In this document: positions 52,958-61,265 of the stretch, piece after piece
Position numbering within the stretch: the stretch's first letter is position 1
How the letters are laid out: the number at the start of each line of letters is the position of its first letter
Assembly (NCBI RefSeq): GCF_900099825.1
Contig: NZ_LT629693.1
Coordinates: forward strand, 1,302,001-1,366,000
DNA length: 64,000 nt
Source: Bradyrhizobium ottawaense
GTDB lineage: Bacteria > Pseudomonadota > Alphaproteobacteria > Rhizobiales > Xanthobacteraceae
Reading direction: 5' to 3'
Notes under the pieces: generated by a model
Told to the model about the DNA's origin: nothing
Databases searched by the model: none
What the model saw: the letters and a program-made list of their open reading frames with translations, nothing else
Position numbers and translations under genes: made by a program

Positions 52958-53254
52958 CTACTCGCTGCGGCCGAACTCGCAGCCCTTCTTGGCATAGGCC
53001 AGGCGGCCGACGCCTTCATTGTCGTAGGTGCGTACCGGCTTGCAAAACGCTTCCCATTTCTCGATCAAGGCGCGTCTTGCTTTTTCGTCTTCCTGTTCCT
53101 GGGCGAGGTCGCGCGCCGGCGCATCACGATAGGACGTCGTGCACATTCTGCCGAAGAACTTGCTGTAGGTGCATCGCTCAACGACGTCCCATCCCTCGGC
53201 CGAGGCCGATGTGGACAGAAGGGCGAGAGTTGCAATCGCGTAGAAGGTTTTCAT
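52958..53254 (-). CDS. small exported protein, relative of the one at 52364..52744
   Basis: 98 aa. The signal peptide is MKTFYAIATLALLSTSASAE. An N-terminal pair of cysteines (ERCTYSKFFGRMC) is followed by WEAFCKP...EGVGRLAYAKKGCEFGR. The C-terminal half shares W-x3-C-K-P, D-x2-G-[IV] and Y-A-x-K-x-C with the neighbour. Unknown function. The gene stands alone, 213 bp upstream of its relative on the same strand. Confidence 0.75.
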   Translation of the reverse strand: MKTFYAIATLALLSTSASAEGWDVVERCTYSKFFGRMCTTSYRDAPARDLAQEQEDEKARRALIEKWEAFCKPVRTYDNEGVGRLAYAKKGCEFGRSE

Positions 53255-53514
53255 GGTGTCGCTCGTCGCTGCGGATAAACATCCTTACGAAACAGCTAAC
53301 GCCGGAGCGGGCGCGGGCACAATGATAACCCTTTGTTAAGCTGAATAGCACCGAAAAAGGTTAAATCTGGAACCGGAAATTCGAAGGCGCGCACTCACCG
53401 CCGCTCGCGATCGACCAGGCGCGCAGTTCGATTGCGAGACAACATCGCCCATCATTGGCACAGCGAATGCGCCGCATTGAACGAACTTGAGACACCGCCT
53501 CGATGGTGTGTCCG

Positions 53515-54378
53515 CTAAACCGCTGTCCGGTGCCGCGCGATGCAGGTTTTCAAAACCTCGTCCATCGGCTTGCTCCACCAATCATCAGAGAAAATCTCGA
53601 TCTCGGAATAGCCGGAAAAGCCCTGCGCCTCGACCGCAGCACGCACCGAGGGGATGTCGATGACGCCGTCGCCCATCATGCCGCGGTCGTTGAGGATATC
53701 CTTTGTCGGCACCAGCCAGTCGCAGACGTGAAACGCCATCAGGCGCTGCTTGCCGGCCCGCGCGATCTGCGGCAGCAGATCCGGATCCCACCAGATGTGA
53801 TAGACGTCGAGCGCGACGCCGAGCGCGCCGCTGCGCGTGGGGTCCAGCGCGTCGCAAATATCCAGCGCCTGTTTGGTCGTGTTGACGCAGGCACGGTCGG
53901 CGGCATAGGCCGGATGCAACGGCTCGATCGCGAGCGGCATCTTGGCGGCCTTCGCGTAGTCGAGCATCTCGGCGATGGCGTCATGGACCTGCGTCCGCGC
54001 GCCCGCGATGTCCCTGGAGGCCACGCTGCCCGGACGCGAATATTGCGGCAGGCCGCCGACCACCAGCACGACGCAGGGCGCGCCCAGCGCGCGGGCCTCG
54101 TCGATCGCGCGGCGGTTGTCGTCCCGCGCCTCGATCCGGTGCGCCGCATCGGCCACAAACATGCCACCGCGGCAATAGCCAGATAATTCGAGCCCGGCAT
54201 CGCGCACGGCCTTTACCGCACGATCGAGGCCCGTGGCCGCGACCTGGTCGCGCCAGGGATCGATGGCGCGGATGCCGTGCCGCGCGCAGGCTTCGATAAT
54301 GGCAACGAGATCGCCCTGTTTGCGGACGGTCGCCGTGTTCAGCGACAGCCAGCGATGATCATTCGAAAAATCACGCAT
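53515..54378 (-). CDS. sugar phosphate isomerase/epimerase family TIM barrel
   Basis: 287 aa from ATG 54378, whose first bases overlap the upstream stop (TGATG). LEL SGYCRGGMF-like strand 3, LAIEPLHP, LALDVYHIWWDP-like (VALDVYHIWWD) and GYSEIEIFSDDWW provide the metal-binding Glu/Asp/His/Glu set of the AP-endonuclease-2/xylose-isomerase-like family. It is the last gene of the catabolic operon. Likely an isomerase or epimerase of a sugar-derived keto compound. Confidence 0.87.
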   Translation of the reverse strand: MRDFSNDHRWLSLNTATVRKQGDLVAIIEACARHGIRAIDPWRDQVAATGLDRAVKAVRDAGLELSGYCRGGMFVADAAHRIEARDDNRRAIDEARALGAPCVVLVVGGLPQYSRPGSVASRDIAGARTQVHDAIAEMLDYAKAAKMPLAIEPLHPAYAADRACVNTTKQALDICDALDPTRSGALGVALDVYHIWWDPDLLPQIARAGKQRLMAFHVCDWLVPTKDILNDRGMMGDGVIDIPSVRAAVEAQGFSGYSEIEIFSDDWWSKPMDEVLKTCIARHRTAV

Positions 54379-55571
54379 CACGGCTCGACGCCGCGCGTTG
54401 CCAGCACGGTCTTCATACGCCGCGTCGCCAGTTCGGGATTGGACAGCAGCCCGGCCTTGTCGGCGAGGCGAAACAGTTCGGCCAGATGCAGCGTCGAGCG
54501 CGTGCTCTCCTGCCCACCGACCATGGTGAAATGGTCCTGGTGGCCGTTGAGATAGGCCATGAACACGATGCCCGTCTTGTAGAACCGCGTCGGCGCCTTG
54601 AAGATATGGCGCGACAGCGGCACCGTCGGCCCGAGCACGTCGTGGAAGCCGGCCTCGTCGCCAGCGGCGAGCCGCGACAGCGCATAGGAGGCCGCCGGCG
54701 CGATGGCGTCGAAGATGCCGAGCAACGCGTGCGAAAATCCCTTGTCGTCGCCGGCGATCAGTTCGGCATAGTTGAAGTCGTCGCCGGTATACATCTTGAC
54801 ATTCTTGTCGAGCCGGCGACGCATGTCGATCTCGCGCTGCTTGTCGAGCAGCGACACCTTGACGCCATCGACCTTGGCGGCGTTGGCGTTGATGATGCCG
54901 ACCGCGATATCCATCGCGGTATCGAGGCTCGCCGTGCCCCAGTAATTGGCCAGCGCGGGATCGAACATGTCGCCAAGCCAGTGGATGATCACGGGTTCGC
55001 GAACCTGGCCCAGCACGCGGTTATAGACCTTGGCGTAATCGTCGGCGCTGCGGCCGAGTTTTGCCAGTGCGCGCGAGGCCATCAGGATGATGCGGCCGCC
55101 GGCCTTTTCAACGGCCGCGATCTGCTCCTCATAGGCGCGGATCACATCGTCGATGGATTTCGCATCTTCCACCGCGAGATGATCGGTGCCGGCGCCGGAA
55201 AACACCAGCGCGCCGCCCCTCGCCTTCGCGGCCCGCACCGAACGCTGGATCAGCTCCAGCGAGGTCGGCCAGTCCAGTCCCATGCCGCGCTGCGCCGTGT
55301 CCATCGCCTCGGCCACGCCGAGGCCGAGATCCCAGACATGCTCGCGAAACGCAATCGTCCGGTCCCAGTCGATCGCCGACGTCAGCCACGGATCGCCGTC
55401 GGCAAGCGGATCGGCCACCACATGGGCGGCGGAAAACGCCACCCGGTTCAGCGTGCCCTCGAGCTTCGCCGGAAACGTCCGCGACGCCGCCAGGCGGTAG
55501 GTCTCGATCAAGCCTTCGCCGGTCGGCAGCTTCAGGGACAACGACGATTGCGGCATCACTGGCTTGTTCAT
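54378..55571 (-). CDS. DUF993 / dihydrodipicolinate-synthase-like protein
   Basis: 397 aa from ATG 55571 (MNKPVM), which has AGGA upstream and avoids overlapping the previous gene. RVAFSAAHVVADPLADGD, then EKAGGRIILMASRALAK and REPVIIHWLGDMFDPALA, and YTGDDFNYAELIAGD fit the DUF993 family of class I aldolase-like TIM barrels. The lysine and mechanism are not established. It usually travels with a Gfo/Idh/MocA oxidoreductase and a TIM-barrel isomerase, as here. Confidence 0.82.
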   Translation of the reverse strand: MNKPVMPQSSLSLKLPTGEGLIETYRLAASRTFPAKLEGTLNRVAFSAAHVVADPLADGDPWLTSAIDWDRTIAFREHVWDLGLGVAEAMDTAQRGMGLDWPTSLELIQRSVRAAKARGGALVFSGAGTDHLAVEDAKSIDDVIRAYEEQIAAVEKAGGRIILMASRALAKLGRSADDYAKVYNRVLGQVREPVIIHWLGDMFDPALANYWGTASLDTAMDIAVGIINANAAKVDGVKVSLLDKQREIDMRRRLDKNVKMYTGDDFNYAELIAGDDKGFSHALLGIFDAIAPAASYALSRLAAGDEAGFHDVLGPTVPLSRHIFKAPTRFYKTGIVFMAYLNGHQDHFTMVGGQESTRSTLHLAELFRLADKAGLLSNPELATRRMKTVLATRGVEP

Positions 55572-55581
55572 GGTCCTGTCC

Positions 55582-56733
55582 TCACACCTTGATCGGGGCG
55601 ACATCGATCCAGCGCCGCTCGCGCCAGCTCTGCAGCGCGCATTCGGCGAGTTGCACGCCCTTGGCGCCTTCGAGCAGCGTATACTTATACGGCGCGTCCT
55701 CGCAGACGTGGCGGATGAACATCTCCCACTGCTCCTTGAAACCGTTGTCGTAGGTGACGTTCTCCGGCAGCTTCTGCCAGTCGGCGTAGAAATCGTGGGT
55801 GCGCTTCTCGTCCGGGTTCCACACCGGTCGCGGCGTGGCCTGCCGCGCCTGGATCATGCACTCAGTGAGACCCGCCACCGCCGAGCCGTGGGTACCGTCG
55901 ACCTGGAAGGTGACGAGATCGTCGCGATAGACCCGCGTCACCCAGCTCATGTTGATATGGGCGATCACGCCACCCTTGAGACGGAAGGTGGCGTAGGCGG
56001 AGTCATCGGCGGTCGCGGTGTACTTCTTGTCTTTCTCGTCGAAACGTTCCGGGATATCCGTGGTGCCGGTGCAGCTCACGCTCTCGACTTCGCCGAAGAG
56101 GTTGTCGAGCACGTAGCGCCAGTGGCAGACCATATCCAGAATGATGCCGCCGCCGTCCTCGCTGCGGTAATTCCATGACGGCCGCTGCGCTTCCTGCCAG
56201 CCGCCCTCGAACACCCAATAGCCGAACTCGCCACGCACCGAGAGCATGCGGCCGAAGAAGCCGGAGTCGCGCAGGAACGCGAGCTTCTTCAGGCCGGGCA
56301 GGAACAGCTTGTCCTGCACCGTGCCGTGCTTGACGCCTTTGGCGTTGGCGAGTCGCAGCACCGCGACGGCCTCGTCCAGGTTGGTTGCGATCGGCTTCTC
56401 GCAATAGACGTGCTTGCCGGCCTCGATCGCTTTCGTCAGCAGCGTCGGGCGCGCCTGGGTGGTGGCGGCGTCGAAGAAGATGGTGTCATTTTTGTCCGCC
56501 AAGGCCTTGTCGAGATCGGTCGACCAGCGCGTCACGTTGAAGCGCTTGGCCAGACGCTCGACCTTGTCGGCATCGCGGCCGATCAGGATCGGATCGGGCA
56601 GCATGCGGTCGCCGTTCGCGAGCAGCACGCCGCCGGAATCGCGGATCGCGATGATGGAGCGGATCAGATGCTGGTTGAGCCCCATGCGGCCGGTCACACC
56701 GTTCATGATCAGGCCGAGGCGTTTGGTCGTCAT
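55582..56733 (-). CDS. Gfo/Idh/MocA family NAD(P)-dependent oxidoreductase
   Basis: 383 aa from ATG 56733 after GGAGA. The N-terminal Rossmann fold has IMNGVTGRMGLNQHLIRSI, and the second-half EKPIATNLDEAVAV motif carries the catalytic EKP lysine. It probably oxidises a hydroxyl of a sugar or polyol-like substrate. A longer frame to 57096 is a shadow of the enolase gene. It overlaps that gene by ATGA and precedes DUF993 by 10 nt. Confidence 0.9.
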   Translation of the reverse strand: MTTKRLGLIMNGVTGRMGLNQHLIRSIIAIRDSGGVLLANGDRMLPDPILIGRDADKVERLAKRFNVTRWSTDLDKALADKNDTIFFDAATTQARPTLLTKAIEAGKHVYCEKPIATNLDEAVAVLRLANAKGVKHGTVQDKLFLPGLKKLAFLRDSGFFGRMLSVRGEFGYWVFEGGWQEAQRPSWNYRSEDGGGIILDMVCHWRYVLDNLFGEVESVSCTGTTDIPERFDEKDKKYTATADDSAYATFRLKGGVIAHINMSWVTRVYRDDLVTFQVDGTHGSAVAGLTECMIQARQATPRPVWNPDEKRTHDFYADWQKLPENVTYDNGFKEQWEMFIRHVCEDAPYKYTLLEGAKGVQLAECALQSWRERRWIDVAPIKV

Positions 56734-58133
56734 ACTGCGTTCTCCAGGGATATTCCGGCTGTTGGCTGCGCCAGCGGCGACATCGCGGACCAGTCCGGAT
56801 GCACCGAGGTGGCAAAGCCTGGTGTCGTCAGCGATCCCGTCAGGAGATCGCCGTTGTGGATGGCGAGACGGACCTTGTGGCCGTCTTTGGCATAGAGGTC
56901 CGGATGCGCCGTGAGAAACGCCTCGGCCTCCACGGCCGGCGTATCGCCAAAACCGTCGACATAATGGTGACCGTTGCGCTCGGCATGGGTGACACCGATC
57001 AGCGCGCCAAGCGCGAGATCCTGCTGCACGGCGAGACCCGCCTGGCAGGTCAGGTCTTCGCCGGCGATAAAGCATTTGGTGCCGGCCGCGCTCCACTTGG
57101 CCGCACGCGTGGCATTGATCACCGATTTGTAGATGCCCTTGCAGGATTTCGACGAGATACCGCGATAGCCGAGCGCGCGAGCCACCGGGAAAGCGTCATA
57201 GGAATCGTCGGCCTCGTCGACGATGAAATCGCGGCGGGCCAGCGCGCCGAGCGGCGATTGACGCGTGATGTCGCGCGGCATCGGCTGTTCGATATAGAGC
57301 AGCTTGGCCGCGATCGGCCGCAGCGCGGCGTCGCGGTCGAGCCGGTCGATCAACCCTCCGAGAGCGCCGAGGTCGGCATATTGCTCATTGGCGTCCAAGG
57401 TCACCCGATAGTCATGCGGCAGCGTCGCCAGTTCGCTGCCGATACGGGTCAGTCGGTCGGCATCATGCGCGGGATCGCCATTGAGCTTGAGCTTGAAATA
57501 GCGAGCACCGGCGTTTTCGTTTGCGTCGGCGACACCGCCCGCGCCCTCGATCGCGTCGTCCATGCCGACGGTGTGCCGGATCGCGACCCGCTCCAGCCGC
57601 CTTCGTCCCGCCAGGAATTGCGCGATGTCGTCGTTGCCGAGATCGCGCGACAGCCGCGCGTCGACGCCACCGATATTGGCCGCCATGCCGTCGAAGAAAT
57701 TGGTGCCGGCAGCGCGCAGCAGCGCGTCGAGGATCGCCTTGTCGATCTCGGCCGGGCCATAGGCCGCCGCCAGCGGCGGAATGTCTTCCCTGGCGCACGC
57801 CTCGACCTGTGCTCCGATGCAGGCCGCGTGCAGGGCGAAGGCGGTCTCATAGCCGGAATGCGCCAGATAAATTTCCCGCGCGATCAGCAGCGAGCGTCGC
57901 AGTTCCGAAACCGTCTGTTCCGGCGAAAGATGCGGCCGCTTGTCGAACCATTTCGGCACCAGAAATTCGGCGCTGGCGCCGGTGGTCTTGCCTTTGCCTT
58001 CCACCTCGATCTCGACACGCACGAACATCTGCGGCGTCGCGTTGACGACAACGGCGCCGAACCGGAACGGCCGCGCAAAGGTGACCGGGCGTTCAAAGAA
58101 CGCGATATCTCGTACGGCCAGGCGATACGGCAT
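56730..58133 (-). CDS. enolase superfamily (mandelate racemase/muconate lactonizing type) enzyme
   Basis: 467 aa. The acid/base lysine pair lies in YFKLKLNG. The three metal ligands are in TLDANEQY, YIEQP and FIVDEADD. SSKSCKGIYKS follows as the next strand. Members dehydrate or racemise carboxylate sugar acids. It starts 11 nt after the ABC ATPase stop and overlaps the oxidoreductase, so transporter and enzymes form one unit. At 467 aa it is longer than most members (about 380). Confidence 0.85.
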   Translation of the reverse strand: MPYRLAVRDIAFFERPVTFARPFRFGAVVVNATPQMFVRVEIEVEGKGKTTGASAEFLVPKWFDKRPHLSPEQTVSELRRSLLIAREIYLAHSGYETAFALHAACIGAQVEACAREDIPPLAAAYGPAEIDKAILDALLRAAGTNFFDGMAANIGGVDARLSRDLGNDDIAQFLAGRRRLERVAIRHTVGMDDAIEGAGGVADANENAGARYFKLKLNGDPAHDADRLTRIGSELATLPHDYRVTLDANEQYADLGALGGLIDRLDRDAALRPIAAKLLYIEQPMPRDITRQSPLGALARRDFIVDEADDSYDAFPVARALGYRGISSKSCKGIYKSVINATRAAKWSAAGTKCFIAGEDLTCQAGLAVQQDLALGALIGVTHAERNGHHYVDGFGDTPAVEAEAFLTAHPDLYAKDGHKVRLAIHNGDLLTGSLTTPGFATSVHPDWSAMSPLAQPTAGISLENAV

Positions 58134-58144
58134 CGGGCCAGCTT

Positions 58145-58993
58145 TCAGTCCAGCGCGCTTTGGGTGAAGAAATGTTTGCGAATCCGCTGCACCAGTTCGG
58201 TGAACGCGGGATCGGCCATCGAATCCAGCGAACGCGGCCGCGGCAGCGGCACGTCGTAGATCGCTGCGATCGCGCCCGGCCGTTCGGTCATGACTAGCAC
58301 GCGGTCGGCGAGGAACACGGCTTCCGGTATAGAATGCGTAATCAAGAGCACAGTCTTGCCGGTCTCACGCTGGATCCGCATCAGTTCGACATTCATCTTC
58401 TCGCGCGTCATGGCATCGAGCGCGCCGAACGGCTCGTCCATCAGCATGATCTTGGGATCGTGCACCAGCGCCCGGCAGATCGAGGCGCGCTGCTGCATGC
58501 CGCCGGACAACTGCCAGGGCAGTTTCTTCTCGAACCCTTCGAGCCCGACCAGCTTCAACAGCGCCTTGGCGCGCTGGAGATACTCCGCGCGCGGCAGCTT
58601 CTTCATGTCGATCGGCAACATCACGTTGGAGAGGATGTTGCGCCATGGCAGCAGCAGCGCGTTCTGGAACACGATGCCGACATTGCCGTGCGGCTTTGTC
58701 ACCTGCTCGCCGTCGACCAGGATTTCACCGGTCGATGGCGCGAGCAGCCCCGAGATCATCTTCAGCAGCGTGGACTTGCCGCAGCCGGACGGGCCGACCA
58801 CGACAAAGAACTCGCCCTCGTTGATGTGAAAATCCAGCGGCTTTAGCGACGGCACGTCGCCGTCGCGCGAGCGATAGGTTTTGGACACGCCCGACAGCGT
58901 GATCCCGGGCGTCGCCTGCCCGGCACGATCGGACACCAGGCGCAGATGCGCGCCGGGCTGCTCGATCTCGGTTGGTTTGGTCGCGGGGTTCAT
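58145..58993 (-). CDS. NitT/TauT-type ABC transporter ATP-binding protein
   Basis: 282 aa. Walker A GPSGCGKSTLL, signature LSGGMQQRASI, Walker B IMLMDEPFGALD and the H-loop THSIPEAVFLADRVLVM. These belong to the SsuB/TauB class. Its partner permease and binding protein lie upstream, separated by repeat A copy 2. It is followed immediately by the catabolic enzymes. Confidence 0.92.
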   Translation of the reverse strand: MNPATKPTEIEQPGAHLRLVSDRAGQATPGITLSGVSKTYRSRDGDVPSLKPLDFHINEGEFFVVVGPSGCGKSTLLKMISGLLAPSTGEILVDGEQVTKPHGNVGIVFQNALLLPWRNILSNVMLPIDMKKLPRAEYLQRAKALLKLVGLEGFEKKLPWQLSGGMQQRASICRALVHDPKIMLMDEPFGALDAMTREKMNVELMRIQRETGKTVLLITHSIPEAVFLADRVLVMTERPGAIAAIYDVPLPRPRSLDSMADPAFTELVQRIRKHFFTQSALD

Positions 58994-59030
58994 TGCATCA
59001 AGTCCGTCACCACGTGTGCGTGCACGGCTT

Positions 59031-59129
59031 CATCCTTCGAGACGGCGCTCCGCGCCTCCTCAGGATGAGGTCTGAGATCCTCATGGTGAGGAGCGCGGCA
59101 CCGCCGCGCGTCTCGAACCATGAGGCCCC
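59031..59129. repeat. composite palindromic intergenic repeat, family A, copy 2 (permuted)
   Basis: It contains CATCCTTCGAGACG, CTCCTCAGGATGAGG, CCTCATGGTGAGGAG and CGTCTCGAACCATGAGGCCCC in that order. These are the same arms as copy 1 (2147..2249), but what was outside is now inside. It sits between the binding-protein and ATPase genes, inside an apparent ABC operon. Confidence 0.85.
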
Positions 59130-59152
59130 AACGCTCGCCGCGCGTACGTTTC

Positions 59153-60151
59153 TCACGAGCCGCCCTTCGGCAGGTAGTCGTTGGTATAAAACGCCTTCGG
59201 ATTGTCCTTGGCCTTGGCGTCGAGCCCGCCATATTCGACCATGAGGTTGACCGTATCGGTCATGTTCTGGTCGGTCACTTCGAACGGCCGCTTGGCCTTG
59301 GTTTCCGGTGTCCGGTACAGCGGGATCGTCAGCTCGAAGCCTTGCGTCAGCGTTTCGATCTTGCCGCCCTTCGGGTTGGCGTCGAGGATCGACTGCGCCG
59401 CACCCTTGGGGTCCTTCTCGGCGGCTTCGACCGCCTTGGTCGTGGCCGACATGAAGCGCTTGACGAGGCCGGCATTGGCCTTGACGTAGTCGGTGTTGGC
59501 GACGATGCCCGACGAGACCATGTTGATGCCGTAGTCGGCGAACTTGATCGGATAGACGTCCTTGCCGGTGGCGTCCTTGATCTTCATCGACTGGTCCATG
59601 ACGTAGCCGAGCAGGAGATCAGCCTGGCCGTTGATGACGGCGTTGAGCTTGGTCTGGCCGTCGCCGGCGACCGTGGTAAAATCGCTTTCCTTCAGGCCGG
59701 TCTTCTTCAGGAACAGCGGCCAGATCTGGGTCATGGAATCGGCCGGGGTGATCGCGACCGTCTTGCCCTTGATGTCCTCGGGCTTTTTAATGTTCTTCTC
59801 GACGAAACCCATCGCCGACATCGGGCTGGTCTGCAGCAGCACGCCGGTGGCGACGATCGGCGCGCCCTTCACCGCGGCGCGCATCATGGTGGGCACGTCG
59901 ACATAGCCGAAATCGGCGGTCTTCGCCGCCACCGCCTGCGTGGTCGCCGCCGAACCGCGGCCTTCCTGGATTTCGAGATCGATGCCTTCGGCGGCATAGA
60001 TGCCCTTGGCCTTGCCGTAATAGAACGGCGCGTGCTCGCCATAGACGTACCAGTTCAGCATCAGCACGACCTTGTCGGCAGCGGAAGCGGGAACCACTGA
60101 AAGCGCGGTCCAGATCAAGGCGGTCGCAACCGCCGCTATCGCTCGTATCAT
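59153..60151 (-). CDS. NitT/TauT-type ABC substrate-binding protein (NMT1/THI5-like)
   Basis: 332 aa from ATG 60151 with GGGAGG upstream; the frame to 60499 is a shadow. Signal peptide MIRAIAAVATALIWTALSVV, cleaved near ASAAD. LMLNWYVYGEHAPFYYGKAK, then GSAATTQAVAAKTADFGYVD are hallmarks of NMT1/THI5-like binding proteins, a fold used for pyrimidines, taurine, nitrate and aromatic acids. The ligand is unknown. Confidence 0.9.
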   Translation of the reverse strand: MIRAIAAVATALIWTALSVVPASAADKVVLMLNWYVYGEHAPFYYGKAKGIYAAEGIDLEIQEGRGSAATTQAVAAKTADFGYVDVPTMMRAAVKGAPIVATGVLLQTSPMSAMGFVEKNIKKPEDIKGKTVAITPADSMTQIWPLFLKKTGLKESDFTTVAGDGQTKLNAVINGQADLLLGYVMDQSMKIKDATGKDVYPIKFADYGINMVSSGIVANTDYVKANAGLVKRFMSATTKAVEAAEKDPKGAAQSILDANPKGGKIETLTQGFELTIPLYRTPETKAKRPFEVTDQNMTDTVNLMVEYGGLDAKAKDNPKAFYTNDYLPKGGS

Positions 60152-60210
60152 GGTTATCCTCCCGTTGGTGTTGACGCGGTCCTTGCCGGCCGCTTGTTCT
60201 GACGTTGGTA

Positions 60211-61020
60211 TTATGAAGCGAAAATGATGTCCTCGCGCTGGCTGACATGCCAGGGGATCACGAGGCGTTCGATGCGGTCGACGATCCAGAACAGGATCAC
60301 GCCGAGCAGCGCCAGGATCACGAGCGCGGCAAACATCGTCGGCAGATCGAAGGTGCCGATCGAGCGCTGCAGCACATAGCCGATGCCGGAATTGGAGCCG
60401 ACGAACTCGCCGACCACGGCGCCGACGACGGCCAGCGTCACCGAGACCTTGAGGCCGGAGAAAATCGCCGGCATCGCATGCGGCAGGTTGACGGCGCAAA
60501 ACACCTGGAAGCGGCTGCCCTGCATGGCGCGCGCGAGATCGACCATATCAGGGTCGACCGACTTGAAGCCCTGCACCGCCGATACCACGACCGGGAAAAA
60601 TCCCAACAGGAACGCCGAGATCACTTTCGGAATAATGCCGAAGCCGAACCAGACCACAAACAGCGGTGCGATCGCGATCTTCGGCACCGATTGCGAGAAC
60701 ACCAGCAGCGGATAGACGTAGCTCTCCACCGTCTTCGAGCCCGCGATCAGCATCGCGACGGGAATGCCGAACAGCGCCGACAGCGCAAAGCCGCAGATGG
60801 TGGCGTAGGTGGTCGGCCAGGCCTGCCGCAACAGTTCCGGCCAGTCGGTCCACAGCACCGCCAGCACATCGCCGGGCGACGGGATCTGATAGGCCGGGAT
60901 GTGGAACAGCCGGATCGCCACATCCCAGGCCACCACGATGAAGATCAGGAACAAAAACGGCCGCAGCCACGCCGCGTTCAGCGCTCTGGATACACCACTG
61001 GGCCCCTTCGCCTCGGCCAC
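60211..61020 (-). CDS. NitT/TauT-type ABC transporter permease
   Basis: 269 aa starting at GTG 61020, preceded by GGGAGCGAGAC; frames to 61182 run into repeat E and are rejected. About six membrane helices. The EAA loop is seen as VDLARAMQGSRFQVFCAVNLP. It lies 59 nt upstream of the binding-protein gene. Confidence 0.88.
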   Translation of the reverse strand: MAEAKGPSGVSRALNAAWLRPFLFLIFIVVAWDVAIRLFHIPAYQIPSPGDVLAVLWTDWPELLRQAWPTTYATICGFALSALFGIPVAMLIAGSKTVESYVYPLLVFSQSVPKIAIAPLFVVWFGFGIIPKVISAFLLGFFPVVVSAVQGFKSVDPDMVDLARAMQGSRFQVFCAVNLPHAMPAIFSGLKVSVTLAVVGAVVGEFVGSNSGIGYVLQRSIGTFDLPTMFAALVILALLGVILFWIVDRIERLVIPWHVSQREDIIFAS

Positions 61021-61155
61021 GTCTCGCTCCCTGTCTGGCTGTCTGGTCGTCTTTCGGAGAGAAATTAACCCGTTGGATAAATACTGGCAAGTGGCTTTCG
61101 TGCGGCAATTTGCGGCGTGGGCGACCGTCCGGGATGTGGAGAAGGCTCCATCCGC

Positions 61156-61242
61156 CGTCATGCCCGGGCTTGACCCGGGCATCCACGACTTTTCACACTA
61201 AGAAGGAATACGTGGATGGCCGGGTTAAACCCGGCCATGACG
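61156..61242. repeat. palindromic intergenic repeat, family E
   Basis: CGTCATGCCCGGGCTTGACC at the left pairs with the right-hand GGTTAAACCCGGCCATGACG over most positions, and internal GCATCCACG and CGTGGATGG pair too. It lies between the permease and TetR genes. This is another familiar Bradyrhizobium-type repeat (from memory). Confidence 0.85.
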
Positions 61243-61265
61243 CCGTGTTCACCAACGCGAACGCG

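Noticed and set aside
60499..61182. Longer starts for the NitT-type binding protein and permease
   Set aside because: These extensions lie in another gene or in repeat E, while clear ribosome sites precede the chosen starts.
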